Source: Mycobacterium sp.
Lineage (GTDB): Bacteria > Actinomycetota > Actinomycetes > Mycobacteriales > Mycobacteriaceae
Length of the DNA: 39,765 nt
Direction of reading: 5' to 3'
NCBI GenBank assembly: GCA_029256565.1
Contig: JAQSXQ010000002.1
Span: 1-39,765 of the forward strand
The notes under the pieces were generated by a model. That model had not been told where the DNA came from. It saw nothing but the letters and a program-made list of their open reading frames with translations, and did not search any database. Positions 31,307 to 38,826 of this stretch are shown piece after piece. A program made the translations under genes and the position numbers. Each line of letters opens with the position of its first letter. Positions within the stretch are counted from its first letter, which is position 1.

Positions 31307-32118
31307 GCCGGCTCCGCAGCCTTGGTGTCATCGTCGGCCTCACCGCGCTCACGGCTGTCGTCGTCTTCCCCCTGTACTACGCGATCGCCGGCTCCGTGAT
31401 GAACTACCAGGACCTCACACGCTTCCCACCTGCCCTGATTCCCACGAGCGTGAACGTCGAGAGCTTTGGCCGGGTGTTCGAGTCGGTCCCCCTGGCCAGG
31501 CAATACCTCAACAGCATCGTCGTCGCATGCTCCGTCGTCGCAGCAGTGCTGATCACCTCCGTGCTGGCCGGGTACGCATTTACGTTCCTGGACTTCCCTT
31601 ACAAGAAGGCCGTGTTCGGCCTCACCATGGCGACGCTCATGGTCCCGGCCGAGGCGACAATCCTGCCGAACTACCTGACGATCTCGGGATGGGGACTGCT
31701 CAACACCTATCCGGGCCTGTTCCTGCCGTTCCTCGCATCCGGTTTCGGCATCTTCTTGATGCGCCAGTTCTTCCTCTCGTTCCCGCGTGAGCTCTACGAA
31801 GCGGCGAGAGTCGAAGGCAGTTCGCACCTCAGGTTCGTCGTCTCGATCCTGGTGCCCTTGTCGAAGCCGGCCCTGAGCACGCTCGCGATCTACACCTTCA
31901 TCGTGACGTACAACCAGTACTTCTGGCCGCTCCTGGTCACCAACACCCCGAAGATGCAGACCTTGCAGATCGGCCTGTCCCAGCTCAGCTCCGTGGACGA
32001 GCGGACACCGAACGTCGTCCTGGCCGGTGTGGTCCTCGCGGTGATCCCGATGCTCGTCATCCTCTACGTGTTCCAGCGCCAGATCGTCCGGGGCCTGACG
32101 CAGGGGGCGGTGAAGTGA
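31303..32118 (+). CDS. ABC sugar/phosphodiester importer permease (UgpE/MalG type)
   Basis: The 271-residue second permease subunit starts at ATG 31303 (MSRLRSLGVIVGL), overlapping the stop of its partner (ATGA). It shows six membrane segments, an N-terminal periplasmic loop (NYQDLTRFPPALIP), and the EAA loop ELYEAARVEGSSHLRFVVSI near 163-182. A longer frame in the same reading phase runs upstream through the first permease gene and is a shadow. Its TGA overlaps the GTG of the metallophosphoesterase gene. All the usual membrane parts of the importer are thus present; only the ATPase is missing. Confidence 0.92.
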   Translation: MSRLRSLGVIVGLTALTAVVVFPLYYAIAGSVMNYQDLTRFPPALIPTSVNVESFGRVFESVPLARQYLNSIVVACSVVAAVLITSVLAGYAFTFLDFPYKKAVFGLTMATLMVPAEATILPNYLTISGWGLLNTYPGLFLPFLASGFGIFLMRQFFLSFPRELYEAARVEGSSHLRFVVSILVPLSKPALSTLAIYTFIVTYNQYFWPLLVTNTPKMQTLQIGLSQLSSVDERTPNVVLAGVVLAVIPMLVILYVFQRQIVRGLTQGAVK

Positions 32119-33620
32119 CCGTGGCCATCGAACCAGGACCCATCCGGGCAACCGGGGAACTGGGGGAGTACCGAGGGCTTCGGCAGGCACCCCGAGCGAG
32201 CGCCCTGTCTCGTGCCGACCTGACCTCAAGGTCCTCGGCCCAGGCGCACCACGTCGCCACCCTGACCCATCTGAGCGACTTGCACCTCGCCGATGTCGGG
32301 AGTCCTGCACGGCTCGAGTTCGCCATGCGAGACGGGGGTGGTGACCCGCGCTGGGGCGGGCTGGTGGACTGGGTCTTTCGACCGCACGAGCTTCTCACCA
32401 GTCACGCCGCGGCATCGATGGTACGAACGTTGGCGTCCCTCGAGACCGACCTGTGCATCGTCACCGGCGACAACATCGACAACGCCCAGCACAACGAGCT
32501 CGACGCCTACCTCAACCTCCTGGACGGCGGAGTCGTCGACCTCTGGCCAGCGGGACGGTACGAGGGTGTCCAGGACCCCGGCTTCGCTGACGACTGGTAC
32601 TGGACACCGGAGGCAGTCAGCGACCGGTACAAGCGGCTGTGGGGCTTCCCGTCGTGGCCAGGGCTTCTGGATACCGCGGCGCAGCCCATCCGCAGCGACG
32701 GTCTCGGGCACCCTTGGCTCGCCTGCGCGGGCAACCACGACCTTCTGGTCGGAGGGTCTTGCGCGCGTCTCGAGGAGCTGGAACACCTCGCCGTCGGCGA
32801 CGCGAAGCCCTTGCGGTTGCCACACGACGTCCCGACCGACCCGCTCCTGACCTACCTCACCGATCCGGCACGCCTGTTCAGCGGCGATTCCGCCGAGGTC
32901 ACCGCCTTCTCACGACGCCGGTTCGTGCGCCCCACCGACTTCGTCGACGCGCACTTTCGCCACGACGCACGACCTGCCGGACACGGATTCGAGCGGTCCG
33001 TCCGGCCGTACTACGCCTACGACCTCGACGGGAGGATCCGTGTGCTGATGCTCTCGACAGACAACCTGCGCGGCCACTGGGACGGGACCGTCGACGCCGA
33101 TCAGTACGAGTGGCTGCGGCACCAGCTCGACCTCGCACGCGGCCCCGACGCACCGTTCCTGATCCTCGCATCGCACCACGCGAGCCGTTCGATGGACAAC
33201 ACGTTCGACGGCTGCGCTCTCTCTCGCGACGCCATCTCCGCCGAACAGGTCATCTCGCTCGCCGCGACCCACCCCCGCGTCATCCTTTGGCTCAACGGGC
33301 ACCATCACGCAAATCGGATCACCGCGCACCACGGTCCCGGAGGTGGCTTCTTCGAGGTCACGACCTCGGCGGTGATCGACTGGCCGAGCCAGGCACGCCA
33401 GCTCCACATCCTCAAAGAACCGGGCGAGATCGTCCGGATCGAGAGCGTCATGGTCGACCACGACGGACTGGTCGATCCCTGGTCGACACCCGAAGACCCA
33501 CGCGCCCTCGCGGGCCTGCACCGTGAGCTAGCCCTGAACGACAGCTTGCGCGCCGGTCGACTCGGCGTCGCGGGCGGCCCTGCAGACCGAGACGTCATCA
33601 TGCGGGTCCCTGTCGCCTGA
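32115..33620 (+). CDS. Metallophosphoesterase related to the TIGR03767 / PPA1498 family
   Basis: The 501-residue calcineurin-fold phosphoesterase has its two-metal motifs far apart: D-x-H (D55, H57 in SDLHLAD), GDN (118-120), GNHD (206-209), a His in ASHHASR near 352 and NGHHH near 393-397. Long inserts between motifs and sequences such as RYKRLWGFPSWPG are typical of the PPA1498-like family. Described members usually carry a Tat signal; here the N-terminus has none, so this one should be cytoplasmic. GTG 32115 overlaps the permease stop. It probably hydrolyses a phosphomono- or diester derived from the imported compound. Family placement is from memory. Confidence 0.85.
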   Translation: MTVAIEPGPIRATGELGEYRGLRQAPRASALSRADLTSRSSAQAHHVATLTHLSDLHLADVGSPARLEFAMRDGGGDPRWGGLVDWVFRPHELLTSHAAASMVRTLASLETDLCIVTGDNIDNAQHNELDAYLNLLDGGVVDLWPAGRYEGVQDPGFADDWYWTPEAVSDRYKRLWGFPSWPGLLDTAAQPIRSDGLGHPWLACAGNHDLLVGGSCARLEELEHLAVGDAKPLRLPHDVPTDPLLTYLTDPARLFSGDSAEVTAFSRRRFVRPTDFVDAHFRHDARPAGHGFERSVRPYYAYDLDGRIRVLMLSTDNLRGHWDGTVDADQYEWLRHQLDLARGPDAPFLILASHHASRSMDNTFDGCALSRDAISAEQVISLAATHPRVILWLNGHHHANRITAHHGPGGGFFEVTTSAVIDWPSQARQLHILKEPGEIVRIESVMVDHDGLVDPWSTPEDPRALAGLHRELALNDSLRAGRLGVAGGPADRDVIMRVPVA

Positions 33621-33692
33621 CACGTCCTCGCCGCCACACAGGCACGGGCCAGCTCAACGAACCCAACAAGTCCAACCCATTGGAGGCACACG

Positions 33693-36359
33693 ATGACGTA
33701 CGCCACCCCCTCGTCGCATCGCTCGAGACGCTTGCGCACCGCACTCACAGGCGCAGCTGCAGTCCTGCTCCTCACCGTGGCGGGAGCGCTCACCCAACCT
33801 GCGGCCGCCGAGATCGTCACCGTACCGGGAACCGACATGTCCACGTCGTTCCTGCGGCCGCGCCTGGACCCGGTCCCGCCGGCCCAGTACGCGGTGCCGG
33901 ACCCCACGAAGAACGGTCCCGAGGTCGGCGCCTACCAGGATCCAGGACTTCGAGACGCGCTCGAGGAGCTCATCGAGGCAGCGGTCCCAGGATCCACGGT
34001 GTACGGATCGCTCTACACGTTCTCTGACCAGGGAATCGTCGATTCGCTCTTGGCTGCGAACGGTCGCGGCGTCACAGTCCGCCTTCTCGTGGAGATGTGC
34101 ACCGGAGGCAATCCAGCCTCGTGCGACGCGGGAGCCGAGGTAGGAGCCCTCGTCACTGCGCTCGGCACAGCCACCTCGGGGCCGGGGTCCTGGGTGCACC
34201 GCTGCTATGCGTCGTGCGCCGGCGGGGGCGAGGGCATCAATCACAGCAAGTTCTGGGTCTTCAGCGAGCTCGACGATGGACGTGGAGACGTCGTGGTCAT
34301 CGGTTCGGCGAACCCGACCCGACCGCAGCAGCAGATGTGGCAGAACAAGGTGACGGTGGTAGGGAACGTCGCACTGGCTGACGGATTCCGGGACTATGTC
34401 GGCCGTCTGCTCTCGGCCGGCGGCTCGACAAAGACCTATGAAACCGGGCATATCGACGCCGGCAACACGCGCGTCTGGTTGTCTCCCCGGAACACGTCCT
34501 CGGCCGGGGAGGCGAGCACGATCGCGGCGTCGTTCTCGCCGGTCTCGGCGCGCACCGATGTCGTCGCCGCGGCGATCGACGACATTGCCTGCTCGCCGAC
34601 GTCCACGGACGACGTCGTACGGGTGGCGATGTGGGGAATGCGGTCCCACCGCCCCGAGGTGATCGACGCGCTCGGCGACAAGAAGGACCAAGGGTGCACG
34701 GTCGAGGTGGCCGGTGGTGAGCACCAGGACATGCTTCCCCTCCTGGCAGACCGCGGGATCCCCGTCTACGCGATGAACCCTGGCGGGTGCCGCCAGAGCT
34801 GGTTCACGGTCGGGTCCGGCGCAAACTCCGAGTGCTCCGACGGAAGCATCCACTCCAAGTACTTCCTCGTCCAGGGCACGTCCCGCAAGACCGGAACCTT
34901 CGTGCGCCATGTCTTCACGGGATCTCAGAACTGGACGAACGGTGCCCTCGTCAAGAACGACGAGGTGCTCGTGCGGATCGACGATCCGGCGACCTACGAC
35001 GGCTTCGTCGCCGACTTCGACGCGATCAAGCAGGCGGCGATCACCATCGCACCGACGAACTACCCCGACGCGACGCACTCGACTGCCAACGCTGTCGCGG
35101 CGGGCGACCAGCTCGAGCCGGAGGCTGCCTCGTACGTCGACTCAACCGGACGTCACGTCAACTACGTCGTGTTCTCCTCGGGGTCCAGGACTGGCCTTGG
35201 CAACGAGATCCGGCTCGCGCGTTTCATCGACGGAGTCCGGGACTGGGAGAACGTCGTGCGTACGGGCGGCGACCCCGGCTGGAACTACAAGCAGCCGGAC
35301 GTCGACGTCTCGCCGGACGGCACCGCCGTCGTCGTGTGGGCCGACGACAGGGACGGCAACGGCGGCTACGAGCTGCGAGCACGATCCGTCACAGCAGCCG
35401 GCGTCATGGGATCGATCGTCTCGGTCAACTCGGCATCGAACGGCGACCAGGTGCACCCTTCGATCGGGGTGCTGCCCGACGGTCGTTTCGCGATCGCCTG
35501 GGAAGACATCACGACGACCGGTGTCTCCTCGATCCGCTACGCGGCGTTCAGTGCAGCCGGTGCTCGGCTGACTCCCGTGACGGGAGGCTACGACGTTCCG
35601 GTCCAGGCCGTGGCTGGTGGAACCTACCTGCGCCCGGATCTCGACCTGTCCGGCGACGGGACCGCCGTCGTCGCTTGGGAGGACGATGAGGACGGCAACG
35701 GCGGCTTCAGCATCCGGGCGAAGGCCGGCACGTTCGCCGGAGTGTTCGGCTCGACGATCGCGGTCCACACGGGAAGCCTCTCGGACGGGCAACAGCGCAT
35801 GCCACGGACAGCGATCGCCGACAACGGGACCTGGTACGTCGTGTGGGAAGACCAGCACACGGGACGGACCGGTCAGGACGGCCAACCGCAGTCCGCGATC
35901 TACGTGCGCGGCTACTCCGGCAGCACCGCACTGTTCGCCGCGCGCACCGTGACGAGCCCGATCTACCGGTGGACCAACAGCGCGGCTGGCTACGCGGTCA
36001 CCGCCCAGACCCTGTACCAGTCGGACCGAGTGGGCAGGCAGGCCCACCCTGACGTGTCGACCGACGGAAACGGTGGCGCGGTCGTGGTCTGGCACGAGTC
36101 ACCGCAGTCGACCGGTCTGACGCGCTACCAGAGCGGCACCGAGGTCTGGGGCGCTGGGATCACCGCCGCTGGAACGATCGCCAACACGTTCCCGGAGTCG
36201 CGGCTGTCGGTCTTCACCGCCTATGCGCAACAGGAGCCGACGGTCGGCGTCGACAGCGCCGGCTACTTCGCCGTCGTCTACGTCGACGACTGGGACGGCA
36301 ACGGCGGCACGCAGCTGCACCTGCGCACGGGCCTGCGAAACTGCGCCCAGACGTGCTGA
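33693..36359 (+). CDS. Secreted phospholipase-D-like protein fused to a beta-propeller-like repeat region
   Basis: The 888-residue exported protein has a signal peptide (about 1-39, ending PAAAEI). A PLD-like domain at about 60-460 has two HKD motifs: HSKFWVF with H184 and K186 (then VVIGSANPT), and HSKYFLV with H387 and K389 (then TGSQNWT). Both active-site halves look intact. The C-terminal ~360 residues contain about six repeats of the type DVSPDGTAVVVWADDRDGNG, near 35290-36330, suggesting a propeller with DxDGNG loops that could bind calcium. The enzyme would hydrolyse phosphodiester bonds outside the cell. A GGAGG precedes the ATG. Its stop overlaps the next gene's GTG by seven bases. 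The substrate (lipid, polymer or nucleic acid) is not shown. Confidence 0.9.
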   Translation: MTYATPSSHRSRRLRTALTGAAAVLLLTVAGALTQPAAAEIVTVPGTDMSTSFLRPRLDPVPPAQYAVPDPTKNGPEVGAYQDPGLRDALEELIEAAVPGSTVYGSLYTFSDQGIVDSLLAANGRGVTVRLLVEMCTGGNPASCDAGAEVGALVTALGTATSGPGSWVHRCYASCAGGGEGINHSKFWVFSELDDGRGDVVVIGSANPTRPQQQMWQNKVTVVGNVALADGFRDYVGRLLSAGGSTKTYETGHIDAGNTRVWLSPRNTSSAGEASTIAASFSPVSARTDVVAAAIDDIACSPTSTDDVVRVAMWGMRSHRPEVIDALGDKKDQGCTVEVAGGEHQDMLPLLADRGIPVYAMNPGGCRQSWFTVGSGANSECSDGSIHSKYFLVQGTSRKTGTFVRHVFTGSQNWTNGALVKNDEVLVRIDDPATYDGFVADFDAIKQAAITIAPTNYPDATHSTANAVAAGDQLEPEAASYVDSTGRHVNYVVFSSGSRTGLGNEIRLARFIDGVRDWENVVRTGGDPGWNYKQPDVDVSPDGTAVVVWADDRDGNGGYELRARSVTAAGVMGSIVSVNSASNGDQVHPSIGVLPDGRFAIAWEDITTTGVSSIRYAAFSAAGARLTPVTGGYDVPVQAVAGGTYLRPDLDLSGDGTAVVAWEDDEDGNGGFSIRAKAGTFAGVFGSTIAVHTGSLSDGQQRMPRTAIADNGTWYVVWEDQHTGRTGQDGQPQSAIYVRGYSGSTALFAARTVTSPIYRWTNSAAGYAVTAQTLYQSDRVGRQAHPDVSTDGNGGAVVVWHESPQSTGLTRYQSGTEVWGAGITAAGTIANTFPESRLSVFTAYAQQEPTVGVDSAGYFAVVYVDDWDGNGGTQLHLRTGLRNCAQTC

Positions 36360-37039
36360 TCTCTCGCTGGCGCTCGCGCGGTGGTTCAGGCCGGCGCGCG
36401 CTCCGAGCGCGGCGGAGGGCGGACTCTCGCCCTCTGCCGCGCTCGGCGGCGCTGCTCGCTGAGCCCTTGACAGCGCAGGTCGCAGCTGCGCGCGAGGGGG
36501 CCAGGCTGGCCAGCGCGCTGACGCGCAAGGAGATCAGCACGACTGACGCGCGCGCCCGTATCGCCGATGTCGAGCGCCGAGGTGACGAGATGCGCGCGGC
36601 TCTAGTCGACCAGTTGTCACGGTCGCTCTCCTCGCCCTTGGACCGCGAGGACCTGTTCCGGATCTCGCGGATGGTCGATGACGTCTTGGACGCGCTGCGC
36701 GAGTTCGTCCGAGAAGCGGACCTGTACAAGATCGAGCAGAGACGAAACTACGAGCCGATGGTCGCCAGCATCGTCGACTCACTCGCACGACTCGACTCAG
36801 CCGTGCAGGCGTTGTGGCGACGACCTCGCGAGGTCCCTGAGCGTGCACTACGGGCAAAGAAGGCGGCGAGCAAGGTCTCGCGGGCGTATCAGGCCGAGTT
36901 CGTGCGCATCCTCCGCGGTCCGGTCACTGCCCAGTCCCTCAAGCAGCGTGAGCTGATCAAGAGACTGGATGCGGTCGCGCGACACATCCACGACGCCGCA
37001 GATGCCCTGACCGAGGGCGTCGTCAAGCGCGGGTACTGA
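36353..37039 (+). CDS. DUF47 / PhoU-like protein paired with the phosphate transporter
   Basis: The helical protein (228 residues from GTG 36353) matches the DUF47 (PhoU-divergent) family. Recognisable parts are ARIADVERRGDEMRAALVDQ and SSPLDREDLFRISRMVDDVLDAL, the conserved core, then a second three-helix half. DUF47 genes usually lie beside PiT transporters and modulate them. Residues 1-40 are Arg/Ser-rich and unlike the family, so the true start may lie downstream, for example near VAAAREGARLAS; no good ribosome site settles it. The overlap with the PLD gene links extracellular phosphodiester cleavage to phosphate handling. Confidence 0.85.
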   Translation: MLISRWRSRGGSGRRALRARRRADSRPLPRSAALLAEPLTAQVAAAREGARLASALTRKEISTTDARARIADVERRGDEMRAALVDQLSRSLSSPLDREDLFRISRMVDDVLDALREFVREADLYKIEQRRNYEPMVASIVDSLARLDSAVQALWRRPREVPERALRAKKAASKVSRAYQAEFVRILRGPVTAQSLKQRELIKRLDAVARHIHDAADALTEGVVKRGY

Positions 37040-37107
37040 CCCGCACCGCCCGGTCAGGCGGCCATGTTCACCGTTCTTCCGTCTCGTCCCTCGAGGGAGC
37101 AGCTTCC

Positions 37108-38064
37108 CTGTCATCCACTGCCCTGCTTCTCGCCGTTGCCTTTACCTTCATCGTCGGACTCAACGACGGTGGAGCCCTCCTCGCTCCCGGCCTGCGCCTT
37201 CCTCGTCGCAGCGTCTTTGTGAGTGGCGCGGTCCTCACCACGTTTGTCGTCGCGATTCCGCTGATCGGTGCGACCGGCGTCGCGCGAGCCCTGCACGACG
37301 GACTGGTTCCAGCACAAGACGCAGCCACCGCGGTGATCCTTCTGGGCTTCGTCGTGGCAACCGGCGTTGTCTTCGCCCTGTCACGACGTGGGATTCCGAC
37401 AAGCTTGACCCTTGCGCTCGTCGGCGGAGTCACGGGTGCGGCGCTGGGTGCGAGGGCGACGATCGACCCTCACGTCCTCCTGCGGGTGCTGAGCTTCGGA
37501 GTGCTCGCCCCGCTCGCCGGTCTTCTCCTGGCGTTCCTCGGGTCGCGTCTGTGGCGATGGGTCCGAGCTACCTCGTATCAATCCACCGTGACTCGGACGC
37601 ACTCGCTTGCGTTCGTCCTCCAGTCGCTCGCCTATGGCATGAACGACGGGCAGAAGGTCCTTGTTCTCTTCTTCGTGGCCACCGGGCACTCCGCGGAACT
37701 TCCCTGGTGGACCTTCGTGCTGATCGGAGGAGCTTTCGCGGCAGGCACCGCGGTGGGCGTCCGGCGGATGGGCAGAGGAGGGGCAGACGTCCTCAGTGCG
37801 CACCCCGTGCACATCGTGACCGCCGAGCTCTCGGCCGCCACGGCGGTGATTGCCAGCTCGGTGGCCGGGGCACCGGTCAGCATGACACAGGCCATCACAG
37901 GCGGCTTCGTGGGAACGGGCCTGCACGATGGGGTGCGGCGGCTTCGGTGGAGTAGCGCAGCGCGGGTCGGTCTTGCCTGGGCAATCACCCTTCCCTCCAC
38001 ACTTCTGGCTGGCGCGGCCGTCTCGTCGGTGGCGTTCCTCGTCCACGCGCTCGTGAGTTCGTGA
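37108..38064 (+). CDS. PiT-family phosphate transporter, probably started by CTG
   Basis: This inorganic-phosphate/cation symporter has repeated PiT signatures: IVGLNDGGALLA near the N-terminus and AYGMNDGQKVLVLFF in the second half, with about nine membrane helices. The first signature lies upstream of the first in-frame ATG/GTG/TTG codon (GTG 37219), so that start would cut off the family's first helix. A CTG at 37108 follows a GAGGGAG (37093-37099) by eight bases and gives 318 residues, a normal PiT length. The ATG at 37064 is out of frame. A CTG start or an early frameshift are the two readings. It sits right after the DUF47 gene. Confidence 0.82.
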   Translation: MSSTALLLAVAFTFIVGLNDGGALLAPGLRLPRRSVFVSGAVLTTFVVAIPLIGATGVARALHDGLVPAQDAATAVILLGFVVATGVVFALSRRGIPTSLTLALVGGVTGAALGARATIDPHVLLRVLSFGVLAPLAGLLLAFLGSRLWRWVRATSYQSTVTRTHSLAFVLQSLAYGMNDGQKVLVLFFVATGHSAELPWWTFVLIGGAFAAGTAVGVRRMGRGGADVLSAHPVHIVTAELSAATAVIASSVAGAPVSMTQAITGGFVGTGLHDGVRRLRWSSAARVGLAWAITLPSTLLAGAAVSSVAFLVHALVSS

Positions 38065-38071
38065 GAACCGA

Positions 38072-38815
38072 TCACCGCGCCGGCGCGACGAAGTTCCACA
38101 ACCGTCGGGCGAACCAGTCGGGTCGCTCGAGCGGGATGCCGTGACCGCACCCGTCGACGATCTCGACAGAGCTGCCCGGGAGCAGTTCGCCGAGCGTGCG
38201 AGCGGAGTCCTTCATGAAGCCGCGTTCACGCGCTCCGGCCAGGACGAGCGCGCGGCCAGGGAAGTTTGCCCACTCGGGCGGCGCCGTGAAGCGGATGTTC
38301 TCCCCGACCGCAGCCGTGAGCGTCGTCGTGGAGACGTTCCGAGAGGTGTGCAGGTAGTCGTCCAAGAGAGAGGTCGGTATCCGTAGCTCGCGGGCCTGCA
38401 TCGTGGCGAACCACGTGTATCTCGCCAGTGGCGCGGCCACGCGGAGCACGCTCACGGTCAGGCCAGGCGCCCTGGTCGGTATTGCCTGCGCGCTGACGGC
38501 GACGATCGCGTTCACGAGGTCGGGGCGACGTGCCCCGAGCAGCACCGCCAACTGAGCTCCGAGGGAGAATCCGACCACGGTGACGGGTCGGTCCGTGGCG
38601 CCCTCGATGATGTCGGCCAGGTCGTTGACCGTCCGGGTATGCGAGGCGTAGGCCTCGCCGGAGCTCTTCCCGTGCCCGGGAAGGTCGGGCACGATCATGC
38701 GTGCGCTCGAGGACAGGCGATCTGTCGTGGGTCGCCACATCCACCCTGCCACACCGCCGCCGTGCAGGAACAGCAGCGGGCGAGCACCTCGCTCACCGGA
38801 AACGGACACATGCAT
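38072..38815 (-). CDS. Alpha/beta-hydrolase fold esterase or lipase-like enzyme
   Basis: The 247-residue cytoplasmic hydrolase has an oxyanion-hole segment LLFLHGGGVAGW (14-25) and the nucleophile Ser84 in GFSLGAQ. The catalytic His225 is in DGCGHGIPLERPDW. At the usual acid position (VLAGARERGF) a Glu197 stands where Asp is typical. The start at 38815 has GAGGGGAG five bases upstream; GTG 38821 is an alternative. Longer upstream frames run into the neighbouring gene. It is 11 bases downstream of the SDR-like gene, likely co-transcribed, and convergent with the phosphate transporter (seven bases apart). The substrate is unknown. Confidence 0.88.
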   Translation of the reverse strand: MHVSVSGERGARPLLFLHGGGVAGWMWRPTTDRLSSSARMIVPDLPGHGKSSGEAYASHTRTVNDLADIIEGATDRPVTVVGFSLGAQLAVLLGARRPDLVNAIVAVSAQAIPTRAPGLTVSVLRVAAPLARYTWFATMQARELRIPTSLLDDYLHTSRNVSTTTLTAAVGENIRFTAPPEWANFPGRALVLAGARERGFMKDSARTLGELLPGSSVEIVDGCGHGIPLERPDWFARRLWNFVAPAR

Positions 38816-38826
38816 GTGCACTCCCC

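Noticed and set aside
33654-35078. Minus-strand frame opposite the PLD-like gene
   Set aside because: Shadow without domain signatures; the plus strand has a signal peptide and two HKD motifs.
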